NCBI GenBank assembly: GCA_049366695.1
Contig: JBMNCR010000028.1
Location: 1 to 17,736, forward strand
DNA: 17,736 nt
DNA from: JBMNCR01 sp049366695
GTDB lineage: Bacteria > Bacillota > Clostridia > Eubacteriales > Alkalibacteraceae
Reading direction: 5' to 3'
The position numbers and the translations under genes were made by a program. Numbering within the stretch: position 1 is the first letter of the stretch; every line of letters starts with the position of its first letter. The notes under the pieces are model-generated. The model was not told the DNA's origin and did no database searches. It saw only the letters and a list, made by a program, of their open reading frames with translations. Shown in pieces: positions 1 to 6,919 of the stretch.

Positions 1-120
1 CAAGACCGGCATAGGCCAATCTATCTTTGAGCTTTCTGGCGTCCGAGTTTCCCGATCAAATTGTGGTCTGTGTCAAATTTTTGAGGTAAGGAAAAGTACC
101 CACAAGTTGTTGACACAAAC
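1..120. mobile_element. Possible end of an insertion sequence (non-native stub)
   Basis: The first 60 bases are about 50% GC, clearly above the rest of the window, and composition drops sharply after about 120. Between 70 and 116 there is an inverted pair GTGTCAA (70-76) / TTGACAC (110-116) separated by a stretch containing GGAAAAGTACCCAC. Repeated TGTCAA-type ends resemble the multiple terminal repeats of IS21-like elements as I remember them, but no transposase reading frame can be recognised here, so the identity is inference. It may explain why the sequence starts here: assemblies often break at repeated elements. Confidence 0.3.
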
Positions 121-138
121 TAATTTAAAAAATATTTG
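110..138 (+). promoter_or_regulatory. Candidate promoter for the regulator gene (perfect -35, weak -10)
   Basis: A perfect TTGACA lies at 110-115, followed after 17 bases by TATTTG at 133-138, which matches the -10 consensus at only three of six positions. The -35 box sits inside the IS-like terminal repeat, so if real this could be an outward-facing hybrid promoter. It is about 85 bases upstream of the regulator start. Weak -10, so tentative. Confidence 0.25.
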
Positions 139-145
139 TATTAAA

Positions 146-185
146 ACAATTATTATGGTATTTTTATTTAAGCAACAATTATTGT
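146..185. promoter_or_regulatory. Candidate operator: repeated ACAATTATT, one copy palindromic
   Basis: ACAATTATT occurs at 146-154 and again at 175-183. The second copy extends to the perfect odd palindrome ACAAT-T-ATTGT (175-185). Both copies lie just before the RpiR-family regulator gene, with a start-to-start spacing of 29 bases, close to three helical turns. Autoregulation by the adjacent regulator is plausible, but short AT-only motifs arise easily by chance in this background. Confidence 0.2.
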
Positions 186-223
186 AACATGTTTTAAATC
201 AATAAATATTTGAGATAAAAATT

Positions 224-1093
224 ATGCAAATTGATGTTGAAAATTATAAAAAAATAATAAAGAAATTAGATAAAAATTATTCCCACTTAACCCCAGTACA
301 AAAAAAAATATCTAATTATATAATATACAATATAAATGAAGCTTCATTTTTAAATGCTGATGAATTATCCTCAAAACTTAATACAACCCCTTCAAGCGTC
401 GTAAGATTTTGTAAAAGAATTGGATATACTGGATATCCAGAATTGCAAAAGGAATTAAGAAAATTTGTACTTGCCAAATTAAACTCTTATAACCCAGCAA
501 TAAAAGCAAAAAAAGTCTCCACACAAAACTCAGGAACAATTACAAGCTCATCCTTACTTATTGAGATAGATAATATTAAAGAACTTATGAAACCAAAGTC
601 TAAAATAGAAAAAAAGATTGATTATTTTTCAAATGAAATAATTAATAGCAAAAGAACATATATTGTTGCCAATAGGGCTTCTTTTGGAATAGCACATACC
701 CTTTGGTACTATTGTAAAAAAACAATTAGAGATATTTATTTATTGAATGATTTTGACGGAGCAGTTTTTGATTATTTAAAAGAAATAGATAAACACTGTT
801 TACTTATAAGTATTAGTTTCCCTGATTATTCAAGAATTACAATAGATTTTTGTGAGTATGCAAAAAAAAAGGGGGCAAAAATTATTTCTATCACTGATAA
901 ACAAGATTCACCTTTGTGTAAATTTTCTGCATGTTGCATCAATACACCTGTTAGTACCCTTGGATATCATACTTCAAGAGTTGCAGCAGCAGCTTTAATA
1001 AATGCAATAATAAACAAGTTATTCGTTTTAAAAAGAGAGATTACAATAAAAAATTTAGAAGAGGATAATATTATTAAAGAAAAATTTTATTAG
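224..1093 (+). CDS. RpiR-family transcriptional regulator (HTH + SIS domain)
   Basis: A DNA-binding regulator probably controlling the catabolic genes that follow. The N-terminal part (about residues 20-82) is an RpiR-type helix-turn-helix, with the family pattern LTPVQKKISNYI, then ADELSSKLNTTPSSVVRFCKRIGY and GYPELQKEL. From about residue 138 to 265 there is a SIS domain (the pattern RTYIVANRASFGIAHTLWYY and later LLISISFPDYSRITIDFCEYAKKKG, then IISITD), the fold that binds phosphosugars or related ligands in this family. At 289 residues it has the usual family length. The ATG at 224 has only a poor Shine-Dalgarno (GAG at 212-214), suggesting low translation, which suits a regulator. It points the same way as the operon and is separated from the next gene by 68 bases. 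Its effector is unknown; a sugar-acid or phosphosugar ligand is inferred from the family. Confidence 0.92.
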   Translation: MQIDVENYKKIIKKLDKNYSHLTPVQKKISNYIIYNINEASFLNADELSSKLNTTPSSVVRFCKRIGYTGYPELQKELRKFVLAKLNSYNPAIKAKKVSTQNSGTITSSSLLIEIDNIKELMKPKSKIEKKIDYFSNEIINSKRTYIVANRASFGIAHTLWYYCKKTIRDIYLLNDFDGAVFDYLKEIDKHCLLISISFPDYSRITIDFCEYAKKKGAKIISITDKQDSPLCKFSACCINTPVSTLGYHTSRVAAAALINAIINKLFVLKREITIKNLEEDNIIKEKFY

Positions 1094-1096
1094 TTG

Positions 1097-1102
1097 TATA
1101 AT
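1097..1102 (+). promoter_or_regulatory. Candidate -10 box upstream of the alcohol dehydrogenase gene
   Basis: A perfect TATAAT directly follows the regulator stop codon, 60 bases before the next start. The best-placed -35 candidate is TTAAAG at 1074-1079 (17-base spacer, three of six matches), inside the regulator gene. A small dyad TAGT-A-ACTA lies at 1133-1141 between this box and the ribosome binding site. It could give the structural genes their own promoter, but the -35 is poor. Confidence 0.25.
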
Positions 1103-1161
1103 GAAACATAATGCTATAAAAATTTATTTAATTAGTAACTATTATTGGAGGCCTATTTAAT

Positions 1162-2190
1162 ATGAAAGCATTATCATTTAACCAAGTAAATTCGTCAAAA
1201 ATTGTAAATATACCAAAACCAGAAGTTAAAAATGATGAAGTTTTGATAAAAGTTAAAGCAGCTGGAATATGCTATAGTGATATAAGCGCATATAAAGGAG
1301 AACATGCATTTAGAAAACCACCCGTTATTTCTGGTCATGAATTTTCTGGTATTATAGTAGAAAAGGGTATATCTATTAAAAAATTAAATATAGGTGACCG
1401 CGTTATTGTTGAACCTCATATAGGATGTGGTTCATGTTTTTTTTGCAAACATGGGCAATACCATCAATGTCTTAAAAAAAGATTCATAGGTACAAAAGAG
1501 TGGCCAGGTGCTTTTTCAGAATATGTGATTGCGAAGGAGGCAATGTGTTATATTATGCCAACAAAAATGTCTTTCGAAGAAGCTGCAATTATTGAACCTT
1601 ATTGTGTAGGATTGCATGCAGTCAGAAGGGCAGAAACAAAAATTGGGGATTCCATAGCTATTCTAGGTTGTGGCACAATCGGAATAACTACATTAATGGG
1701 TGTAAATCTAACTGGATTTCATAATATTTTAATAACTGATATTTCTGAGAAAAAAAGAAAATTTGCACTACAGTCAGGTGCAGATCTTTCAGTCGATCCA
1801 AAAAAAGAAAATTTGGAGAGAATTTCAAATTTATATACAAACAATTTAGGTTTCGATATTGTATTTGTTGCTGCACCATCCAATGAAGTACTCAAACAGG
1901 CATTTAGAATTTGCAGGCGTCAGGGGAAAATAATAATGATTTCTTCATTTCCTAGTGAAGTATGTTTTGATGCAAGTGAGCTAAGAATTAGAGAAAGGTT
2001 TTTAATAGGAACATCAATGTATACTTCAGATGACTATTGTCTTGCTATTGATCAATGGTTAAAAAAATCATTAAATTTAAAAAGTCTAATAACTCAAAAG
2101 ATTCAATTAGAACAAACTCCAGAAATAATTGAGAAACTTGCTAATCATATATTGCCTGATGATATTAAAACAATAATATTTTTTGATTAG
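1162..2190 (+). CDS. Zinc-dependent medium-chain alcohol/polyol dehydrogenase
   Basis: A cytoplasmic NAD(P)-dependent dehydrogenase of the MDR superfamily, of the sorbitol/threonine dehydrogenase type, oxidising a secondary alcohol. Catalytic zinc ligands are visible as C37 (GICYSD), H59-E60 (SGHEFSG) and E145 (IIEPYCVG). The structural zinc lobe is intact: C89, C92, C95 and C103. The Rossmann motif GCGTIG spans residues 169-174 and D193 ends the second strand, which favours NAD over NADP. The length of 342 residues is normal. A strong TTGGAGG (1145-1151) stands 10 bases before the ATG. It is the first enzyme gene after the regulator. The substrate cannot be told from sequence; a polyol, hydroxyacid or 2,3-diol is reasonable given its neighbours. 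Confidence 0.92.
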   Translation: MKALSFNQVNSSKIVNIPKPEVKNDEVLIKVKAAGICYSDISAYKGEHAFRKPPVISGHEFSGIIVEKGISIKKLNIGDRVIVEPHIGCGSCFFCKHGQYHQCLKKRFIGTKEWPGAFSEYVIAKEAMCYIMPTKMSFEEAAIIEPYCVGLHAVRRAETKIGDSIAILGCGTIGITTLMGVNLTGFHNILITDISEKKRKFALQSGADLSVDPKKENLERISNLYTNNLGFDIVFVAAPSNEVLKQAFRICRRQGKIIMISSFPSEVCFDASELRIRERFLIGTSMYTSDDYCLAIDQWLKKSLNLKSLITQKIQLEQTPEIIEKLANHILPDDIKTIIFFD

Positions 2191-2293
2191 CATATAATAT
2201 TGTGAATCATTTGAAAATAGTACAAATAATAAAGATAACTGAATATAATAATCTTAAAAGAAATATTAATTTAATGAAAGGGAAACAATTTTT

Positions 2294-3127
2294 ATGGTAA
2301 ATGAATTAACAATTATATCAGAGTTAGAAAAAAAGACAAATGATGTTAGAAAATTGATTTTAGAAATGATTAATAAAGCTCATTCAGGTCATCCAGGTGG
2401 ATCTTTCTCAGCAGCTGAAATAGTGACCACTTTATATTTTCATTTAATGAATATAGATCCTAATAATCCTCATTGGAGTGATCGGGATAGGTTCATATTA
2501 TCAAAAGGACATGCTTGTCCAGTACTATATGCTAATTTAGCCCTAAGAGGTTACTTTTCAGTTGCAGAAACTGCTAATTTGCGTTGTCTTGGTAGCAAGT
2601 GCCAAGGACATCCTGATATGAATAAATTAGCTGGCTTAGATGCATCAACTGGCGCTTTAGGAGAAGGCTTGTCAGTTGGGGTTGGAATGGCATTAGTAGG
2701 CAAACTTGATCAAAAGAATTATATAATATATGTGATGGTTGGTGACGGTGAAGTGCAAGAAGGACAGATATGGGAAGCAGCCATGTCTGCTTCAAAATAC
2801 AAATTAGATAATTTAATTACCTTTTTGGATTATAATAAAATTCAAGTTGATGGTTTTGTTGAAGACGTTATGCCAATTGAACCTTTAAAAGATAAGTGGC
2901 TCTCTTTCGGCTGGGATGTTCAAGAAATTGATGGCCATAGTATAAAACAAATTATTTTAGCAGTTAAAAAAGCCAAAGAATTTAAAGGTAAACCACATAT
3001 TATAATTTCTAATACCACTAAAGGGAAAGGTGTTTCTTTTATGGAAAATACACCAAAATGGCATAGTGGAGCATTTACAAAAGAAGAGTACTATGAGGCA
3101 ATAAGAGAGTTGGAGGGAAAAATATAA
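2294..3127 (+). CDS. Transketolase, N-terminal (thiamine diphosphate-binding) subunit
   Basis: One half of a split transketolase; it binds the thiamine diphosphate pyrophosphate through Mg2+. Key family motifs are present: HSGHPGG at residues 30-36, LSKGHACPVLYA near 75, GHPDMNKLAGLDASTGALGEGL near 110-131, GDGEVQEGQIWEA from residue 150, and LDYNKIQVDG near 179-188. At 277 residues it has the usual length for N-terminal half-transketolases of low-GC bacteria and archaea. Its stop overlaps the next gene's start by one base, so the two subunits are translationally coupled. The start has a moderate AAAGGG about 11 bases upstream. Because no pentose-phosphate genes are nearby, a dedicated catabolic role on a ketose or other alpha-hydroxyketone is inferred rather than housekeeping. 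Confidence 0.93.
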   Translation: MVNELTIISELEKKTNDVRKLILEMINKAHSGHPGGSFSAAEIVTTLYFHLMNIDPNNPHWSDRDRFILSKGHACPVLYANLALRGYFSVAETANLRCLGSKCQGHPDMNKLAGLDASTGALGEGLSVGVGMALVGKLDQKNYIIYVMVGDGEVQEGQIWEAAMSASKYKLDNLITFLDYNKIQVDGFVEDVMPIEPLKDKWLSFGWDVQEIDGHSIKQIILAVKKAKEFKGKPHIIISNTTKGKGVSFMENTPKWHSGAFTKEEYYEAIRELEGKI

Positions 3128-4074
3128 TGGAAAAACTTTATCAGACCAGAGACGCTTACGGAGAGACATTGGTAGAACTTGGGAAAAAATATCCAGATTT
3201 AGTTGTGTTAGATGCTGATATAGCAAAATCGACTAAAACAAAATATTTCGCAGAAGCATTTCCAGACAGATTTTTTCAAATGGGAATTGCTGAACAAAAT
3301 GAATTAGGTGTTGCTTCAGGGATGGCATTGAGTAATAAATTAGTATTTGTTAGTACATATGCTGTTTTCGCAACAATGAAAGCATTAGAACAGATTAGAA
3401 CTTATATTTGCTATACAGATGCTAATGTTAAGATAGTAGCTACCCATGGTGGATTAACTCCAGGAAACGATGGAGCTACTCATCAAGGAACAGAAGATTT
3501 AGGAATTATGAGAACTATTCCTAATATAAAGATTGTTGTTCCAGCTGATGCTAATTCAACAAGGGCATTGATCAGAGAGATTGCTAAGTTGAGAGGACCT
3601 TTCTATGTAAGACTTGCCCGAGATCCATTGCCTAAAGTTTATGAAGAAAATGAAGGATTTGAAATAGGAAAAGCAAAAGAGCTTATTAAGGGAAAAGATG
3701 CGACAATTATTGCAATAGGGGACATGGTTAGTTGGGGGCTAAAAGCATCAAAGGAATTACAAGAAGAAGACAATATTCAAATTGGTGTTATAGATATGCA
3801 TACTTTAAAACCATTAGACAAAGAAAAGATAGTTGAAGCAGCGAAAAATACTGGGGCTATCGTATCTTTAGAGGATCATAATATTTTTAACGGTTTAGGA
3901 AGTGCTGTTGCAGAGATTATAGCAGAAGAATATTATGTTCCCTTTAAAAGAATTGGGATTCCAGATTGTTTTGGGGAATCCGGGAAATATGAATTACTAT
4001 TAGAAAAATATGGCATGGGATTAAAGGATATAAAAAATGCTGTCAGAGAAGTTATAACAAAAAATAAAATTTAA
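3127..4074 (+). CDS. Transketolase, C-terminal (pyrimidine-binding) subunit
   Basis: The partner half of the transketolase, carrying the pyrimidine-binding and C-terminal domains. The catalytic glutamate that activates the cofactor is E56 in the motif MGIAEQNELGVASGMA, followed by the family stretch THGGLTPGNDGATHQGTEDLGIMR (about residues 109-132) with the histidines expected near the ketose. The C-terminal transketolase domain starts near residue 195. Length 315 residues, as usual for this subunit. The ATG at 3127 overlaps the upstream TAA by one base and has TTGGAGGGA (3110-3118) within the previous gene, giving coupled, balanced synthesis. Substrate range in split transketolases varies widely (ordinary ketose phosphates, apulose phosphate, sulfonated ketoses are known), so the reaction here is not fixed by homology. 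Confidence 0.93.
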   Translation: MEKLYQTRDAYGETLVELGKKYPDLVVLDADIAKSTKTKYFAEAFPDRFFQMGIAEQNELGVASGMALSNKLVFVSTYAVFATMKALEQIRTYICYTDANVKIVATHGGLTPGNDGATHQGTEDLGIMRTIPNIKIVVPADANSTRALIREIAKLRGPFYVRLARDPLPKVYEENEGFEIGKAKELIKGKDATIIAIGDMVSWGLKASKELQEEDNIQIGVIDMHTLKPLDKEKIVEAAKNTGAIVSLEDHNIFNGLGSAVAEIIAEEYYVPFKRIGIPDCFGESGKYELLLEKYGMGLKDIKNAVREVITKNKI

Positions 4075-4201
4075 TTTTTTATTTAGATATTAAAGTTTTT
4101 ATGGTTTCTAAATATATTATAAGATTGTATTGATATTTTTCAATGAGGCATATAGAGACAAAAAAATTGACATTATTTAAAAGATTAAGGAGTATGAATA
4201 T

Positions 4202-4972
4202 ATGAGATTAGAAAATAAGGTAGCCATTATTACTGGGGCAGGCTCAGAAAAAGGAATAGGTCATGCAACGGCTCAATTATTTATTAAAGAAGGTGCAAAA
4301 GTATTAATTCAAGATATAAATAAAGATGGTTTAAAGAAAGTTGAGGAAGAAATTAAAAAGACAAGTAGAAATGTTATATCTTATTGCGGTAATATTTGTA
4401 ATTACGGTGATATGGAAAAAATGGTAGAAATTACCAAAAGTTATTTTGGAAGGATTGATATTTTAGTACATGCAGCTGCAGTAACTCAATCTAGAAATAT
4501 ATTCAATATTACAAATGATGAATGGCAAAGAATAATTAATATAGACCTCACTGGTGCTTTCTTTGCAATAAAAGCGGTTATCAAAGAAATGCAAAAAAAT
4601 AAATATGGCAAAATTGTTACAATATCATCACTTTCAGGAAAACAAGGAGGTGGAATCTTTGGAGGTGTTCATTATAGTGCTGCAAAGGCTGGTATTGAAG
4701 GTTTAACCAAAACTGTTGCAAGAAATAGTGCTCCTTTTGGAATTTATGCTAATGCGATATGTCCTGGCATGATAAAAACAGATATAAGTAGAGGTCAAAC
4801 TTCAGATGAAGAGAGGGAAGAGAGAAGAAAAAAAGCCATGAAAGACATACCCTTAGGTAGATTAGGTAATCCAGAAGAAGTTGCTAATGCAATTCTATTT
4901 CTTGCGAGTGATGAGAGTTCTTATATTACAGGCGAAGTTATTGATATAAATGGTGGAATGCATATAGATTAA
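4202..4972 (+). CDS. Short-chain dehydrogenase/reductase (classical SDR)
   Basis: A soluble oxidoreductase for an alcohol/ketone pair. The nucleotide-binding loop reads TGAGSEKGIG (residues 11-20), two residues longer than the common TGxxxGIG, a variant seen in some sugar/polyol SDRs. D38 after the second strand favours NAD(H). The catalytic set is complete: N113, S143, Y158 and K162 (YSAAK). The C-terminal motifs CPGMIKTD and the ending YITGEVIDINGGMHID are typical of the 3-oxoacyl-ACP reductase-like group. Length 256 residues. AAGGAG at 4187-4192 lies nine bases before the ATG. A 127-base gap separates it from the transketolase, without a clear promoter or terminator. It may also be an acetoin/diol or sugar-acid dehydrogenase; fatty-acid synthesis is unlikely in this context. 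Confidence 0.92.
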   Translation: MRLENKVAIITGAGSEKGIGHATAQLFIKEGAKVLIQDINKDGLKKVEEEIKKTSRNVISYCGNICNYGDMEKMVEITKSYFGRIDILVHAAAVTQSRNIFNITNDEWQRIINIDLTGAFFAIKAVIKEMQKNKYGKIVTISSLSGKQGGGIFGGVHYSAAKAGIEGLTKTVARNSAPFGIYANAICPGMIKTDISRGQTSDEEREERRKKAMKDIPLGRLGNPEEVANAILFLASDESSYITGEVIDINGGMHID

Positions 4973-5003
4973 TTGATACTTTATAATAAGTAGGCGTATT
5001 ATA

Positions 5004-5816
5004 ATGAAAGAAGAGAATAAAATAATAGTTGCAACCTGCCAATTTCCTGTAAGCAAAAATATTCTAAATAATTCATCTTATATTCAAAAACAATTAAATG
5101 AAGCAGCTAGTCAGAATGCTGAAATTGTTCATTTTCCGGAATGTGCCCTGTCAGGATACATAGGACGTGATTTTAAAAACATTCATGAAGTTAATTGGGA
5201 TTTAATAAAGCAAGAAAAAGAAAATATATGTAATCTGGTTAAAAAGAGAAAAATATATCTTATATTAGGAAGTAGCTTTTTAGACAGAAACAAAGATACA
5301 AAAGCGTATAATTGTTTATATTTAATTGGTAAGAATGGTAAAGTGAGAGAAATATATAGCAAACGTTTTAGTATAGAATATGATTTAGATTATTATAGTT
5401 TAGGGGATAATTTTGTTACATTCGAAATAAACGGGGTGAGATGCGGACTTCTTATTTGTTATGAAATAAGATTTCCTGAGTTATACAGAGAATACAAAAG
5501 AAAAGATGTAAAAGTTATTTTCCATTCTTTCTATAATGCCAATAAAGGAAAAAAAGATATTTTATCAGATATCATCCCAGCGACTATAAAGGCTAGAGCA
5601 GCTTCTAATTATTTATGGATAAGTGCAAGTAATGCAAGTCGGTATTATCAAAGTTGGGGGAGTATGCTTGTAAGACCTGATGGTTCTGTATATAATTGTA
5701 TTAATAGACATAAATCTGGAATTATGGTTAATGAAATTAACTTAGAATGTCAATATTATGATTCTGCAAGAACATTTCGATCAAAGGTAATGGACAGATA
5801 CTTGATTGATTGTTAA
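5004..5816 (+). CDS. Nitrilase-superfamily carbon-nitrogen hydrolase
   Basis: A cytoplasmic amidase-type enzyme that hydrolyses a non-peptide C-N bond, releasing ammonia or an amine plus a carboxylate. The Glu-Lys-Cys triad is present: E46 (HFPECALSG), K120 (IYSKRF) and C152 (LLICYEIRFPE). At 270 residues it is a stand-alone catalytic domain of normal length (no NAD synthetase fusion). It follows the SDR gene by 31 bases, with only a partial Shine-Dalgarno (TAGG in AAGTAGGCG). Its presence in the operon hints that the natural substrate, or a by-product such as an omega-amide, carries an amide; alternatively it is a repair or side activity. The specific branch of the superfamily cannot be assigned by eye. 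Confidence 0.88.
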   Translation: MKEENKIIVATCQFPVSKNILNNSSYIQKQLNEAASQNAEIVHFPECALSGYIGRDFKNIHEVNWDLIKQEKENICNLVKKRKIYLILGSSFLDRNKDTKAYNCLYLIGKNGKVREIYSKRFSIEYDLDYYSLGDNFVTFEINGVRCGLLICYEIRFPELYREYKRKDVKVIFHSFYNANKGKKDILSDIIPATIKARAASNYLWISASNASRYYQSWGSMLVRPDGSVYNCINRHKSGIMVNEINLECQYYDSARTFRSKVMDRYLIDC

Positions 5817-5878
5817 AAATAATGGAATTAATTCTATTTATATTTTTTAGCTTTAGGATTAATATAGGAGTATTAAAT

Positions 5879-6751
5879 ATGAATGTTGGTTTTATTGGTT
5901 TAGGAAAAATGGGCAGATTAATGGCCAAGAATTTTATAAATTCTAATCATACTTTATTTGCTTATGATATCAACGTCGAAGCTATTAAAAATATTTGCTT
6001 TTTAGGTGCAATATCAAGTAGTAATCCAAAAGATTTGTTGATCAAAAGCGATATTATAATGCTTTCCTTGCCGAATTCGAAATCCATTAAAGATGTGATA
6101 TTAGGCAGTAATGGTATTTTGGAAGCAAAAGATGATTTAATAGGTAAGGCAATAATAAATTTTAGTACCAATAGCATTAAATCATCAAAATATTTTGATA
6201 AATTATTAAAAGAAAACCGTTCTTATTGGATAGAAGCTCCTGTAAGTGGAGGAATTGTTGGAGCTGATCAGGGGAATCTCACTGTAATGATAGCTGGTGA
6301 TCGAAAACAATATTTAAAATATAAGTCATTGCTTGAGGTTATAGGGAAAAGAATTGAATATACAGGAGACACCGGGACTGCTTTAGCAATTAAATTTATA
6401 AATCAGTTATTATTTTTTAATAACTTGACAACAATAGTTGAAGCTATGAATCTAACAAATGCTTTAGGAGTAAATCTTGATTCGATGTTTAAAATAATCT
6501 TAGATGGTTCTGGGGAAAGTTATGCTCTAAAAAAACTTTATAAAAAGCATATAGGCAAAAATAATCATAATGTTACTGCTGTCCCATTTGATTTGTTAAT
6601 AAAAGATATGGACCTAATATTAGATATAGCCAAGGATAATAAATTACCAATTCCATTTAGTAGCTTATCCCAGAGTTTTTTTCGAAATATCTACAATTTA
6701 GGTCACGGAAATGTGGATATTATAAATTATATTAGTAATCTTATTAAATAG
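5879..6751 (+). CDS. Beta-hydroxyacid dehydrogenase (3-hydroxyisobutyrate dehydrogenase family)
   Basis: An NAD-dependent oxidoreductase that interconverts a 3-hydroxyacid and its aldehyde or keto acid (family members include 3-hydroxyisobutyrate, tartronate semialdehyde and L-threonate dehydrogenases). Seen: the Rossmann motif GLGKMG (residues 7-12), D30 at the end of strand 2 (NAD preference), the substrate motif APVSGGIVGADQGNLTVMIAG (120-140) and the catalytic lysine K172 in AIKFINQ. I start it at the ATG at 5879, which has TAGGAG (5865-5870) at eight bases and gives a 290-residue protein of family length. An in-frame TTG at 5810 would add 23 hydrophobic residues before the Rossmann motif and overlap the amidohydrolase gene, so it is rejected. 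Substrate unknown; a hydroxyacid intermediate fits the operon. Confidence 0.92.
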   Translation: MNVGFIGLGKMGRLMAKNFINSNHTLFAYDINVEAIKNICFLGAISSSNPKDLLIKSDIIMLSLPNSKSIKDVILGSNGILEAKDDLIGKAIINFSTNSIKSSKYFDKLLKENRSYWIEAPVSGGIVGADQGNLTVMIAGDRKQYLKYKSLLEVIGKRIEYTGDTGTALAIKFINQLLFFNNLTTIVEAMNLTNALGVNLDSMFKIILDGSGESYALKKLYKKHIGKNNHNVTAVPFDLLIKDMDLILDIAKDNKLPIPFSSLSQSFFRNIYNLGHGNVDIINYISNLIK

Positions 6752-6768
6752 TATTTTTTTTGTGATAC

Positions 6769-6796
6769 TTTTCATTTGAGTGAAGTTTTTTATAAT
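6769..6796 (+). promoter_or_regulatory. Candidate promoter upstream of the transporter genes
   Basis: TTTTCA (6769-6774; four of six -35 matches) and a perfect TATAAT (6791-6796) are 16 bases apart, in the 168-base gap before tctC. The imperfect dyad TTCA-tttgag-TGAA overlaps the region (6771-6784). This could give the transport and downstream genes separate transcription from the upstream enzymes. Confidence 0.35.
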
Positions 6797-6813
6797 TCTA
6801 TCAAAAAAAGAAG

Positions 6814-6890
6814 AGGAGGTGGTGAGTATTATATAGTATATGCTAATATATGCTCTATTTTTGAGTATTATTTGTGATTTTCAAAAATAA
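6814..6890 (+). other. Orphan Shine-Dalgarno and 16-codon leader-like reading frame
   Basis: A near-perfect AGGAGGT (6814-6820) is not followed by any sizeable gene at usual spacing: a GTG two bases later gives only four codons. An ATG at 6840 opens a 16-residue frame reading MLIYALFLSIICDFQK that stops at 6890, just before the real tctC ribosome binding site (6905-6910), but its spacing of 19 bases is too long for efficient initiation. It may be a leader peptide, a decayed gene start or chance. Confidence 0.15.
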
Positions 6891-6919
6891 ATAGATTAAG
6901 AAAGAAGGAGTTAAATAAA

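Noticed and set aside
2202..2293. Promoter between the zinc dehydrogenase and transketolase genes (TTGAAA 2211-2216, TATAAT 2244-2249)
   Set aside because: The spacing of 27 bases is too long, and the correctly spaced alternative GATAAC is a poor -10.
5810..5878. Upstream TTG start that would lengthen the beta-hydroxyacid dehydrogenase by 23 residues
   Set aside because: It overlaps the previous gene, lacks a ribosome site and places extra hydrophobic residues before the Rossmann motif; the ATG at 5879 has a good TAGGAG.
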